A model generated the notes under the pieces. That model did not search any database. It worked only from the letters and a program-made list of their open reading frames with translations, and had not been told where the DNA came from. From contig CAWUHX010000065.1 in NCBI GenBank assembly GCA_963922205.1, positions 496,001-560,000 on the forward strand: a stretch of DNA of 64,000 nt, written 5' to 3'. The stretch is from Romanomermis culicivorax. Its lineage: Eukaryota > Nematoda > Enoplea > Mermithida > Mermithidae. The translations under genes and the position numbers were made by a program. Of the stretch, positions 12,901 through 25,267 are shown in pieces; within the stretch, counting starts at the first letter, position 1, and each line of letters begins with the position of its first letter.

Positions 12901-14622
12901 GTGTATTTAATAATCAAAATCTGACCGACTTCAATAAAATTTTTCTGTTTTCTCCTCATTTTTATGAATGACTGACTCAAAGAACATCAGAATAACGGAG
13001 TGAGTTCCTGGAGTCAGTAGGATGTATAAAAGCGAAATGCAAGCAGCTGTGAGTTCTGAACACAATAGAAACCTTTTTAAAAATATGTGGAATATCTTCG
13101 GAAAATGCATAAAAATTTTGCATATGGTTCTTAGGTGCAGAAAATGTTAGAGGAAATCTGTAACCTAAACTTTTCCATGTGCTGAGAATGAACTATTTTC
13201 CGTTTGGATATCGTTAAAGCATTTAACACTGACTAACTACACTTTGTTCTACGTCAATTGTTCGTCTGCTGATGTAAGAACATTATCTTGAAATTAATGA
13301 GGAAAACAATTTTTTGTCACTGCTGAGCCATATATATGTACTCTAAATTTTAATTTTAGAATATTCTGACTTCGAAGTGACTTGCAGCACATAAAAATGA
13401 TCAAAACTGAAAATCAAGAAGTATGTCAAGCCCAGTTTATATTCAATATGAGACAAGGGAACATAACGGCCTGAACTGTGATGAAAAGAATGCAAATTAT
13501 ACAATCTGGAAAATTTTGAGATTTTCATTTGCTGAAAGGCCAAAAAATGTCCCTTCTATCGATTCAATCAGTAGAAACACCCAAAACTTCGACTCTTTCT
13601 GTTTTGTGCAGAAATTTCACAAAAATTTTTCTGCGCTACATAACAAACACACCACTGCGCATAAAAAACCTGTCGGGAAACTGAGCCAACTCAGTAAAAG
13701 AAACTATTAACTAATGATCAATGTATTCATCATTGATGAAACAGACTCATGCAAAAAGGTTTACTAAGTATTGCGACAGCATGACGAACATCGAACTGAA
13801 TTTCACAAACTGGACAAAAAATTTAGAGTTCTGTTCAACTCACTTCAGAAATGTGTGGCTTCTGAGGTAAAACGACGTCGAGAAACGTCGATGCATTCTG
13901 CGCTGAAATGAAAAAAATCAATTGAGTAGAAGTGAAACACAAATTGACCAAAAATCAAAATCACTAAATTATTTTTGATACGGATCAAAATGCTGTTTGC
14001 GTGAGCTAATAATCGAGTACAGTATATAAGGGTACTACAAGTTCATTTTCTGCTCGTACTCGTGAACTCGTAGGCTTGTGATCTAAGCCAAAGCAGTAAT
14101 CGGCTCTTTTTTACAATTTTACTATCATGACATCTTTGAAATATTTGATGTACGTATCAGTCGTGTCTTAGGCTTAGGTATGACGTAAAATTAATAAAAT
14201 GTCGTGGTGATAAAATTGGAAAAAAGTTCCAGTAATCATACTGCTATTTCAACAAATATCAACATTACCTAGTCTCCTGATCAAAGCGATGCGCTCGATA
14301 TCCTCAATTCTCATCGGACTATCGGATTTTCTATCCGAATGATGATCCATCATTTCATACCCGTTGTTCGACGTAAGGCCGTTCATTTGATCGTTGGAAT
14401 TATTATGATAATCGTTGATTTGTTTTTCATCATCTTTTTTGATATGGACGATAGTTTTTACTGGAAAATTATGAGATCTTTTGATTGAGGGGAAAAAATT
14501 AAAAAAATCAACCGCTCACCGTCAGGTTTTCTCCTACGTTTGGCGGGCGGAGCTTGATCGACAAATTTCGTCGACGACCATACTGTAGCCGCCAACTGTT
14601 GGTACAAACTGTCAATTTCCAT
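9921..14622 (-). CDS. ztf-11: MYT1-family CCHHC zinc-finger transcription factor
   Basis: Eight exons join in phase: 14622-14520, 14460-14269, 13902-13844, 12375-11951, 11798-11610, 11504-11427, 11360-11110 and 10147-9921 (507 aa). Residues 25-34 hold a basic nuclear-localisation-like stretch ([10 protein letters not shown]). Residues 123-133 carry a [11 protein letters not shown] segment, the DLS-K type peptide seen in MYT1 proteins. Two fingers of the MYT1 pattern C-x4-C-x4-H-x7-H-x5-C lie at residues 261-285 ([20 protein letters not shown] start) and 303-327. The second is split by an intron after HR and resumes as [11 protein letters not shown], which confirms the join. A Gln/Lys-rich helical region follows, then an Ala/Leu-rich C-terminus ending at TAA. 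The family (vertebrate MYT1/ST18, C. elegans ZTF-11) represses non-neuronal genes during neurogenesis. Exon 6 uses a TTTTTAAG acceptor instead of CAG. The ATG at 14622 follows a (TA)n run; 5' non-coding exons further upstream are possible. Confidence 0.9.
10148..11109 (-). other. Intron 7 of the MYT1-family gene
   Basis: 962 bases between GTGAGT at 11109 and CAG at 10148. It holds no recognisable gene. The TACAGTA/TACTGTA 7-mer occurs at about 10219, 10596, 10911 and 11034. A second in-phase acceptor (AAG three bases upstream) would add one residue. Confidence 0.7.
12376..13843 (-). other. Intron 3 of the MYT1-family gene
   Basis: 1468 bases between GTGAGT at 13843 and TTTTCAG at 12376; AT-rich, with no repeat family or coding segment recognised. 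Confidence 0.7.
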
Positions 14623-17600
14623 TATATATATATATATGCAAATTTTTCTAGCCCACAATGTCGTTTCTCTTTCTTGTATATATAGTTTCGCGTTCAATTA
14701 AGCTTTTGTTTGAGCTGACTTGCGAGAAAAGGAGAGATAAAATATTTCGAATAAAAAAAAGAATACAAAAAATTAACATAACGGGAGCCTACGCGAAAAC
14801 CACCATTTTCTTTCTATCTCTTTTCAACGAAATTATATTAAGGGAATATAGCAGAGGAATCATCAATTAGTTAGTTTCAGTCCTAGGAGGCAAAAATGAA
14901 CGAGCTTTTAGGCCATATGTTCTTACTCTAAAGTTCAACGAAACCGAATAGAAACATTTAATTAAGCTCAAGGAATGTATACTGTAGTTTTTGGATGTTT
15001 AAAAGAAACAAAATGAAGTCACGCGAGATGCTTAAGTTTTTCTAGATGTTGCTACATCATAATTTTGGTGAAAGAGAAAATTTGATGCAGAAGAATCAAC
15101 AGACTTTGCTTATGTTATTCGCAGACGCTGAAGCAATTATTTACCTACTCGCTCATTACCAATGAACCATCTAGATGTTTGTTGTCCACTTAGATTTCAC
15201 ACAACATGCACATAAATACCACGCTTTTTGCAAAATTGCACCTGTGTTTTATGGAAACATCATTTTGTTAAATTTGCAGCTACTTTTCAGTGAATGCCAA
15301 ACTACAAAAAGCTCATGACAGAAGGTCAGGGACGAAAGGAAAAAGTTGCACGTAGACTGTTTTTGTTGGAATACTATTGAATCATTAAAGTGGATAGCGA
15401 GCACTATTTTATTTTTTAGTGATTTTTTGTTAAACCATATGTCACATATTTGTGAACGAATTCAAGTAAAATTCTACAGTCAAGGACGACTTGGTCATTT
15501 TTCAATTTACGGGTATTTTATAAAGTCTTGGTATGTGTCATACATCAACAGAATGAACATGGATATATAAACGAACTTGATACTTCTGAAAGTTCTGTTA
15601 GTTGAGGCAGGTTCAAAACGTAAACGAGCACACTCAGATTTCTTGTACACCATCTGTAGTGATTTCAGAGTGTCAATCTAAAGATCAAAACTGACAAAAT
15701 AGAGTAAAATGCAATGAGTCGCATTAATATGAATAAGATCTCTTCACCGAATCAATTTGAGAATCATGTGGTATATAAGTTTAACTATAGAAAAATTCCT
15801 CTACTGCAGCACAGACTAGACGTCTAGAAAAAACAGTTTCGCGCGCAGCCGAGCTTCCTGCTCAAACTAATCCCTTTCTTTTTACATATGTAGAGGAAAA
15901 AGATCCCAAGAATAGGTACTTTTCTTTCTGCTCTCATTCTTTTCTTTAGCTTATCAAAAAGCGAAAAATTCAAACTAGTGCACGTAGCCGCTTGACAACC
16001 GACCTATTTTGATGACAGAGTAGAAAAAACAGCCTCCTCTCTCTCTCTCTCACTCTTTTCCAACAAAGATTGATCCATACGGACGAGTTGTGAGAGCTTT
16101 TGTGTGTGATACGCCGTCGTGTGCAAATTTCAAAAAATCGATAAACTCAAGTTAGTGAGCACGTAGGCAGGTGAGTTACCATGCGAGCTTTGAGCTTTTC
16201 GCTACTCAAGTCTAGCCGATCTAGTCCACTAGCAAAGAGATGGAGGGCTTTTCCAAAACAACGACAGAATGACGTTCTTTTTTTAGACTTTCTCCACTAG
16301 AAACAATGCAACCACAAGTTGAGTCTATACTGTAGAAACTGAAACTGCTCTCCCAATGCAACTTGTATCGATTTTAAGTGAGCCGAAACTAATTCTAAAT
16401 GAATGCTTGATTCTCAAAGGACAAAAAACACTTTTAGAAACAGGACTATACAATACGTATGTCGGCTTAAAAGAAAAAGACTGAAAAATGCGCAACGGTT
16501 GAATCAAACTTTCCTTTTCTTTCCGTTTGCTACGAATGATTAATGTCGATTATAATCAATTTTCGCCGTGACATTACAAAAGTTTGGGAAACCTTTGATT
16601 CACAATAATAATTTTTTATCAGTAGAATGAAGTGTGAGTCGAATAAGAAAATATTCATACAGTAGAATATCACGAAAACTATTATTAGTTGTAGAGGGGA
16701 CACGAAAAGTCGAAAGAAAAGTCAATTTATGATCTTGGATGTAACTTTGACATAGAGAAATCGGATTCTTGAGTTTAATTTTCCAACAGTTTTTTGAAAG
16801 ATTTAATTTTGTTGAGCAAAATCTGCACAGATTGACTTCTTTGTCAAATAATATTTAGAAAATTTCCATCCACGCAGTAAAAGTATCAGTTAGTCAGATC
16901 CTGCCTACTCAATTAGTGCAGTAAGACTCTCCTGTTTGAGATATTGAGGACAACTTCTTACAGTTAATTGAGGGAAATGCCATAAGAACCCTCCAGAAGT
17001 CGTCTGCCACATACTGACCCAACTTACCCCCAAGATTTTCCAGTTATATGACTGAAATAGACTAGCCATAGGAACTTCCCCATTTTGGTCGAAAAACTGA
17101 AAACTGCAAATTTTTTGGAAGAAAATGGTCATTTTTGAACCTAGAACGTCAAATATGTCAATTTTTTCGGTGTTCGTGCCATAGTTTTAGTTGAATATAA
17201 ATTTTTAATTCAATGACCCCTTAGAATTGGACAATCGATGACCTCTCTGACCCACCACACCTCGGAGCTCCGTTACATGTATCTTAAGCATTTTTGACGA
17301 TCCCTAATTTCCAATATTTCGAATCTATTACTTTTTATATGTACCATACTGCGGCTACTGTTACAAAAAATTCGAAATGTTCGGATTTCTAAGCTGTAAT
17401 GAAGCACGATTTGCAGCTTTCCAACAATATACAGCAGGAAAAGGAGAAAATCTAAAAATCCACTTAAATCTGTAAATTTCCAAAGATAGAAAGCTATTAG
17501 CTAGGTTCTATACGTATACGAGAAAATATCATGGTAGAAAGAAAAGAGGCGGAAAAACGCCAGAGAAACATGGAATAACAAGACTTGACAAACATTAGAT

Positions 17601-17792
17601 AATGACAAACCCAAAAACGTACCATAATAACAATCAAAACTTGGTTCGACCGTCGTTACAGAAAAGCCAAATAGAGAGAAAGTGAAATCAAACAATGGAA
17701 AGGGGTATAGGCGTTTTATTACATACGCAGCGCCCATCCATCAACCTAAATATTATACGTGGACAATGGTCAACTTTTTCGCGTCAACTCAC

Positions 17793-17811
17793 CTGCGCCC
17801 AAGTTTGACCA
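17793..17811 (-). other. Candidate 19-base micro-exon
   Basis: On the minus strand TATTTCAG precedes and GTGAGT follows a 19-base segment (TGGTCAAACTTGGGCGCAG). Both signals match those used in the downstream zinc-finger gene. It would be a non-coding leader exon of that gene; it does not join in frame to the ATG at 14622 through any acceptor I could find. Confidence 0.25.
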
Positions 17812-18484
17812 CTGAAATACAATAAAAAACCGCATTAGGCAGTAGGCCTACAAATAGAATAACTAAACTAATGTACTCTACAACACAGTGAAGGTTCTGG
17901 ACAAATAACGAGTGACACACTGCCATGGCAGGTGTTTGTTAGATAGAATAACCAACCATATTGCCGGCTCAGACCGCAATGTATGAAAAAAATGGTGAAA
18001 AATCTACAGTAATATAGGCAAGTTGATCGTCTGCCTATCTTGGGCCCAACAAAGACAGTATTCTCTAGAGGAAAGCAAAATTTTCCAACAAACACCGCAT
18101 CACACAATGAATTGTAAAAGTTTCGGGCACAAAGCGAAATATAACCTTGGAGATGGGATTTATGTGCGGTTATGATGATAATGAACAAAGCAGATGGCAC
18201 AGTCAGCAGGAGGAAAGTCTGTTTTGAGCACATATGCATTATAGTGGGTGAAAAATCTAGAAACTAATGAAGATCCATACGAGTCATCCAAACATTTTAA
18301 GCAAACGATGTAAATATAGTATTTTTTGTAAAATCATTGTGGAATGAAAAACTATACGAATTAGTGCTAATTTAGGTATCGTAACCAAAGTTTTACTACG
18401 GAATATTTCTCCGGCAAAAAAATGAGTGTTCTGTTTCAGGCTGTCGTATGGCTTAGCAGAGTGGGTTATCAATGGTGATTAACA

Positions 18485-18696
18485 CTATAGTCTGTTTTTT
18501 TTACAAAATGTTGTTAATTCAAAAATTACACAAATGTCCTCTACACAAACTTTTACACAAAGCGGACAAAGCTTTACGTTTACGCAAAAAACGTCGTAGG
18601 CTGGAGTTACGCTCACAAACTTTCAGTGCTATGTCACAAAACAGAACATCCATTTCCTGTCATTATTTACTAGCATTTCAAGAAAAACAGGCTATA
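18485..18696. repeat. MITE family M1, diverged copy
   Basis: Left end CTATAGTCTGTTTTTTTTAC and right end AGCATTTCAAGAAAAACAGG plus CTATA are inverted and match the M1 termini. The interior is diverged from the better copies at 41410 and 53508. Confidence 0.65.
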
Positions 18697-19261
18697 AATA
18701 AACGTTGAACAACATTACATTTTTAGAATACTTATTGATTTCTGTGAGTAAAAAACTGATCAGGAATTTGAAACTTAAAATGAATAAATAATATTTGAAA
18801 CTTATATATTCTTTTTTTCTTTTTGAGTACTAATCCATGAAATTCGACTTGGCTATATTTCTTCTTATTGGTTGTAAATTTAACATTGACAGACGTAATC
18901 AACCATTGGAATAGTTCACATCAAGCCTTTATCGGAGGACTTTTCACAGGGTGGGTTAGAAATACCTCTATAAAAAATTTTCCAGTTAAGTACTTGATTT
19001 TCGATTAAACGAATGGCATTCATTTGAGCGAATCATTCCGCCACAAAGTGCAAGTCGAAATAAATGTTCCAGAAATAGACATCAAATATTTGAAACGGGA
19101 AGCAAACTTATATTCTCCTGAAAAAGGTGGTGCAAGTTACTGTAAACTTATGAGCCACATGCAAGATCTAATTTTTGATACAGAATCTTATTTATTGAGT
19201 CAAAGAAAAGGCAACGTATCCATTTTTGACCACGATGTCTATAATGCGTTTCTGTTGAAGC

Positions 19262-19470
19262 GCTTGTAAATAATGAAAAGTGGAAGACAAATAGTATTTA
19301 ATATTCCAACGGTTTTCTGACTGGAAATTTGTGGGCACACTTGACTACTAGCTTTTTTAAACAAAAAAGTGGAGAATTTTACTGTAAAAGTTTCGTGCAA
19401 ACAATTTTGACGACAGTATGGATTTTCGCCAGTTTCCAATTTACAGGCGTTATGAAAGACAGACAATAGA
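19262..19470. repeat. MITE family M1, strongly diverged copy
   Basis: It shares the M1 interior order: a tract resembling the AAAATCTGAAATACTACTTG block, then TTTTACTGTAAAAG and a TTTTGACGACAGTATGGATT segment. It ends in AAAGACAGACAATAG. The left terminus is eroded. Confidence 0.45.
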
Positions 19471-21084
19471 GATAAGAAGAATCACGCATCTAAACTTTTG
19501 GATTTCTGTTGATATCTACGTCGAGTCCTATAAGATCTCAACAGTGATTGATATTTCAATTTAAAATCTTTATTTTGGAGGTTAATACAGATAAATCATA
19601 AATGATGACCATAAAATTACACCAACTTTCACGAAAGTGCAGAAAGACTGCTCAAACTTCATCATGAAAGAGATGTGGCTCCCAACAACTGGGAATTGAT
19701 ACAACATTATTTGAAGCGGGCAGCACAAGAAAGCACTTTTTCTACCGAATCTTTTTTCAGACAAAAAACTGCAATGACTCACCGAATCTCTTTTCCAGAC
19801 TACAAAAGCCGACTTTCCCTCTCTCTCTCTCTTCTGTAAATGAAAGCTGATGGAACATACATTCAACGTTAAATTATAATCAAAGCTCGATGTGACACAC
19901 GGCCAGAAGCAATTTCAATAAAGCCAACTGCTTCTCCCTCTCATTATTATTTATCCATTTCCAAAATTATAAGGCCAGAGAAAAGAAAAGTAGGTTTTGT
20001 ACCACTGAGCAGTCCACAAAAATACAGTAGTACAGCCAATGTTTTAGACGCAGAGCAGCACAAGCTTCCGGATATGGAGAGACTTTCTACTTTTCCAGGG
20101 GCCACCTAATAAATAATAATTTCTTTCCTCCTCGGTCTATACGCCTCTTCCATATCTATCCAATGTTCTTACCAAAAACAGTACTTTTGTAGAGAGAGAG
20201 AAAAGCGTGCCCGAAACAACCGACCACTACACATTTAGTTTTTCGTTTTCCAAGAAAATCAATAGAAAAGGCGTCAGTTCGACATACAAATAATGAAGTG
20301 GCCACAGCAGTTTGTGTCTGTGGTGCCTGCATTGATGGACATGTGTTCAAAGTCGCACGACGACCAATTTTCATCATCACACATAATGACGAAAAACTGA
20401 AGGTTGAGGTACTTACCGCCGTGTGCAAACTGTCCGTCTACAGTACACCATATTACGCCACGTAGGAAAAAATCTTACTACAGTTCGAATAATGTCAACA
20501 AAGTTGCACATTTCCACTAATCTTTATTTTTACATCCATATTCATCATCCTATAGCTTCGGTAGGAGAGAAAAATGTTCTACTGAAACTAAGCTCCGACT
20601 ACAGTTAAATATTCATAGTTTCGGGCCAAAATTGGCGGTCGTTGTTGCTTGTATATATTATGTGGTAGAAGTCGACGGCGGCCCATCCACAGTAGTTTGA
20701 ACAGATGTTTGGGGGTATGGAAAAAGTACGACTACACTACAAACTATATTCTGGGGACAGACTTTCGAAGATTTCTACAGTAATTTTAAACTTGGCAACA
20801 GATATTTACTCTGCACATTGACTCTGGAGTGGCAGAAAGCCAAGTGCAACATGATGCTTCGCAGTAGTGTCCACTATAATAGTCTCTGATGTTGGAGCTT
20901 TCCCGCATTTATTGTGTAATCATTTCTTAAGTCAGCTCATTTCTCGACCTAAACGTTCCTGTCAAACACATAGTCCTAGTGGCAGCTCCATATTTTCCGG
21001 AATTTAAGGTATATTTGCAATGAACTTTTTCTCAGGCTATTGTAAAATACCTCATCTAACATTGATGCATCTTTTAGGCAAACT

Positions 21085-22312
21085 ATTAAGACACGATTTC
21101 TGAGAGATTCTACCTTTTTTTACATAGGCCTATGATAAGTTGAAAATTAATCATACCTCAAAATCAGATATTTTGGGTAGTTTCGCGCGCTGAGTTCCAT
21201 GGTACCATTCGTTTCGCTTATAAACGAAAATTCGCGCCGCTACAGTATGCCAAAGTTTGAAAATTGATGATTTTTTTGCATTTTTCAGTGGTCTTACTAT
21301 CCAAGCGATATTTCATGATCGGATTAATCTTATTTGATGAATGAATATTCATTTTACAGAGGAGAGAATAAGCTCTCTTCTGATGTAATATTTACAGTAA
21401 ACGATTGCATATTACACTTTTTAATAGAGTTTAAAGTGTCAAAAACGAGCCGTCAAAATTGAAAAAATTTTGTTTATGGGCACTCCCGAGCACCTTCCCA
21501 TTGGAAGCCGCAGAACTTTATTTTCTTATATTGTAGCTCATGCATTTTTACTGCTTTGGTTAAATTTTCATCAAAATTTTTGTACCGTTTTGGGAGCTGT
21601 ACTGCTCTGAAGAAGGCATACTTATGAAAATTCCATAAAAATCATTGTATTTGCCGGGTGGCCCTTGTCTACCCCTTGGAATATATTTATTACCTGTACT
21701 GCAGAATTATCAAATAACTAACAGACTATAGTTTGATGTATTAATTGTTTCACAAGCAAACATTTTACACTCTGCAAGAAAGTTTTAACAGTCAAAAAGT
21801 AGAAGCGAAAATGAAGAAAAATCCTGATTGGAGGCACTCAAGAGCACCTTCACCTATCATGCCCCAGAATTTTATCTTTTTATTATACTGTTCACACATC
21901 TCTACAGTAGATGTGAAAGCAGCATAGCGATTCGAATACCCCTGAAGAGCTACATAGATCCAAAGAAAGCAAAATCCTGAAAATTGTTCAAAAATCAATA
22001 AATTGTTTTTGGCATTTTTGTGTTTTTATGGAGTAGATTCATTATATCAATACTGGAACCGGAAAATACATTAAAAAGGCAACAATTTTTCAGACATGTT
22101 GTAGAAAAACAGTGATTTATGATTCTAACTGCATTTTCATCTACTTGATGAATTTTGTTTAATTTGGTTGAGTCACTGATCTAAAAGGATTATAGAAGCA
22201 GCTCTATGTCCAATCAATTTTCACCAAACTGATTCAAGTCACTTATCTAAAAAGATGATACAAGCACAAACCTCACAAGGTCTATGTCATTCACCTGAAA
22301 AAGATTAATCAT
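21085..22312 (+). repeat. Left arm of the giant inverted repeat
   Basis: It pairs with 24064-25267. Within the arm, the segment around 21480 (GCACTCCCGAGCACCTTCCC) is echoed around 21832 (GCACTCAAGAGCACCTTCAC) with a similar continuation, so the arm itself contains a diverged internal duplication spaced about 350 bases apart. Confidence 0.85.
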
Positions 22313-22469
22313 GACGCTCGCTGTGCGAATTGTTGCAGTAATCTTCAGATCAGAACTAAGCAGAATAAATTTTGTGTGTGTGTGTTGATCTAAACATATT
22401 AGAGTGAAAAGATAAAAAGACGTGTGCCAACCATAGATGTACGGCCATCATATAAGGAAATTGTCTTTT

Positions 22470-23075
22470 AATCTTACAGCAATCTGCACTGTACCAAAGA
22501 TGTAGCATACCCTGAATGGAGCAACAGAAGTATAAGAACCCCAGCCTTAAAATCAACAGGGTCTCTGCAAATTCAAAACAACATGCGAAAAAAAGGCAAA
22601 AACGCTCCTGGGATCTCAAAAACTGTTGGGCCCAAAATCTAGATATTTTGTATGTGTAATTGGGGTCAAGTTTCATTGGTAAATTTATGAGTGCGGCTAA
22701 TAATCTGACATTTTCAAAATTTTACAATAACATTAACATTATATGAGTGGAATAGTGTATATTCTCCTTTTGGTGCCGATCAAGTGGCAACAGCTTGGTT
22801 TTAAATGTCACGAGGCAAAGTTTTGTTGCAATGACATCCTCATGTCATTGAAAATTCACTGATAAAATTTGGCCCCATGCACACTTACAAAATATCTACA
22901 TTTTAGGCTCAACAGTTCTCAAAATTCAAGGGGATGTCGTCGCCTATTTTTAAATTTTTTTTTCAAATTTGCAGAAACTCTGTCTATTTTAAGGCCCAGA
23001 TTTGTATACTTATATTGCTCATTTCAGGGTATCCTACATCTTTGGTACAGTGCAGTTTATTGTAGGATCATAATT
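22470..23075. repeat. Inner inverted pair within the spacer
   Basis: 22470-22680 and 22869-23075 are diverged reverse complements. For example GATGTAGCATACCCTGAATG on the left answers TTCAGGGTATCCTACATC on the right. Similar hydrophobic frames on opposite strands follow from this. The pair is older (more diverged) than the outer arms. Confidence 0.65.
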
Positions 23076-23287
23076 AATTTTTCTTAAATGATTGCACCCC
23101 CTATGTATTGACGCCAACATGCGACTAACAACCAATTGAAAGTCGTTAAAGTTGAGAAGTGGTCTCCTACAGTTCCTATTGCAGTAAATTTTAGATCAGA
23201 ATTGAGCTGAATACATCCCTGAAGTCTGTCTGATGAAAAAATATCAATGAAAACACATGATAAGAACATATCTGGCTAAGTGTCAGT

Positions 23288-23533
23288 GTACTGTATTCTT
23301 TTTGAAATGATCGGAGCAGGGTTGGAGCCAAAATTTTGTTGAAACTTGAAAATTATGGAAGACTCTTTGAGTTTATTCAGTAAACTTTTTATTCATGAAA
23401 CGGGCTCCTTGATGATCACTCTTTCTTTTCTAACCATTTCAAAATTTTTGAAATTGATTTTATAATCTCTAGTAACATTCTGTTTGCTCAAACTGTGACC
23501 ACTGCTTCGATCATTTCTAAATAAATAGAGTGT
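23288..23533. repeat. MITE family M4, copy 2 (inside the giant inverted repeat)
   Basis: It shares the M4 layout: a GAAATGATCG start, GGGCTCCTTGATGATCACTC in the middle (as in the 50221 and 59264 copies), and GATCATTTCTAAATAAATAG near the end. It is diverged, and sits in the spacer. Confidence 0.6.
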
Positions 23534-24063
23534 TTTAGTGGACCAGGTAACAGGAAACTACTGTCAGATCATGATCCGATTTTTCATGACATAATTATTT
23601 TTTACTTTATATTAAGATAGATGTCAGCAAATACAGCTAATAATACCCTAAAGGTAAAGAAAACAAAAATTTGTTACATCAAATTCATTTGTGTCGATTC
23701 TTGTATGTATGTATGACTGACTAAAAAGAAATTACTAAGCGCAATAAGAAAATATTTTAGTTTTCAGTAAACAATTTGCTGCTTATGTTAGCCGTGCAAT
23801 ACTATTGGTAATTACAGTATTTCCATATTCAAATTTTTGTAGATAACACAAAGTACTCATTTCTTTTCAAATAAGCCTTCTAACAAAAATTTTTCCAAGA
23901 TTTGCTGTATGAGTAGAAAAAACATCGTCAATGGTGATTTAGATTAGTAATTTGTTTCTGAGATTAGTCATGTCCCTAAATGTATATGACAAACATGAAA
24001 TGACTTGCAAATACAGGTATCAACCTGCTATTCACACAGCGGGCTTTATGATTTTTCTTTTTC

Positions 24064-25267
24064 AGGTGAATGACATAGACTTTGTGAGGCTTGATTAGGC
24101 GGGGGCTTATATCATCCTTTTGGATCAGTGACTTGAATCAGCTTGGTGAAAATTGATTGCGGACTGGGTGCTTGTATCATCGTTTTAGATCAGTGACTCA
24201 ACGGAATTGAACAAAATTTATCAAGTAGACAAAAAAGTTAAAATCATAAATCACTGTTTTTCTACAACATGTCCGAAACGTTGTGGTCTTTTTGATGTTT
24301 TTTCCGGTTCCAGTATTGATATAATGAACCAACTCCATAAAAACACAAAAATGCAAAAAAAAATTGATTTTTGAACGATTTTCAGGATTTTGCTTTCTTT
24401 GGATCTATGTAGCTCTTCAGGGGTATTCGAATCGCTAGGCTGCTTTCACATCTACTGTAGAAATGTGTGAACAGTAGAGTAAAAAGATAAAATTCTGGGG
24501 CATGGTCGGTGAAAGTGCTTGGGAGTGCCTCCAATCAGGATTTTTCTTCGTTTTCGCTTCTACTTTTTGACTGTTCAAACTTTCTTGCAGAGTGTAAAAT
24601 GTTTGCTTGTGAAACAATTAATACATCAAACTATAGTCTGTTAGTTGTTTGATAATTCTGCAGTACAGGTAATAAATATATTCCAAGGGGTAGACAAGGG
24701 CCACCCGGCAAATACAATGATTTTTATGGAATTTTCATAAGTATGCCTTCTTCAGAGCAGTGCAGCTCCCAAAACGGTTCAAAAATTTTGATGAAAATTT
24801 AACCAAAGCAGTAAAAATGCATGAGCTACAATATAAGAAAATAAAATTCTGCGGTTTCCAATGGGAAGGTGCTCGGGAGTGCCCATAAACAAAATTTTTT
24901 CAATTTTGACGGCTCGTTTTTGACACTTTAAACTCTATTAAAAAGTGTAATATGCAGTTGTTTACTGTAAATATTACATCAGAAGAGAGCTTATTCTCTC
25001 CTCTGTAAAATGAATATTCATTCATCAAATAAGATTAATCCGATCATGAAATATCGCTTGGATAGTAAGACCACTGAAAAATGCAAAAAAATCATCAATT
25101 TTCAAACTTTGGCATACTGTAGCGGCGCGAATTTTCGTTTATAAGCAAAACGAATGGTACCATGGAACTCAGCGCACGAAACTACCCAAAATATCTGATT
25201 TTGAGGTATGATTAATTTTCAACTTATCATAGGGAAAGTAGAACTTCTCAGAAATCGTGTCTTAAAT
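24064..25267 (-). repeat. Right arm of the giant inverted repeat
   Basis: Reverse complement of 21085-22312. It lacks a few bases present near the outer edge of the left arm (the ACATAGG region at about 21125). Confidence 0.85.

Larger units (their letters stand above)
14623..21084. other. Upstream region of the MYT1-family gene; no gene recognised
   Basis: About 6.5 kb without a supportable coding region. It contains pyrimidine runs (CT)n at about 16032-16050 and 19798-19812, many TACAGTA/TACTGTA 7-mers, and two M1-like MITEs. It also has isolated splice-like signals on the minus strand (a 19-base segment at 17793-17811 and a GTAAGT at 20418). It probably includes the promoter and any 5' UTR exons of the zinc-finger gene. 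An 81-residue plus-strand frame at 19024-19269 has protein-like composition but no start or splice support. Confidence 0.45.
21085..25267. mobile_element. 4.2-kb giant inverted-repeat (foldback) element
   Basis: The left arm (21085-22312) and right arm (24064-25267) are reverse complements along essentially their whole length, differing only by scattered substitutions and small indels. Matching landmarks are TTAAGACACGATTTCTGAGA at the outer edge, GGTACCATTCGTTT, CACTCCCGAGCACCTTCCCA, GGTAGACAAGGGCCACC (right arm) and GTGAATGACATAGAC at the inner edge. The spacer of about 1.75 kb holds a second, shorter inverted pair and an M4 MITE. Mirror-image 60-aa open frames at 21745-21927 and 24435-24617 are a by-product of the symmetry, not genes. 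No transposase was seen, so it is non-autonomous or a palindromic duplication. Confidence 0.85.

Noticed and set aside
19024..19269. 81-codon frame with protein-like composition
   Set aside because: It starts at a non-ATG codon, is preceded by stops, has no clear acceptor and abuts a diverged M1 element.
21745..24617. Two matching 60-codon frames on opposite strands
   Set aside because: They are the same sequence seen twice because of the giant inverted repeat; no longer protein or known motif.
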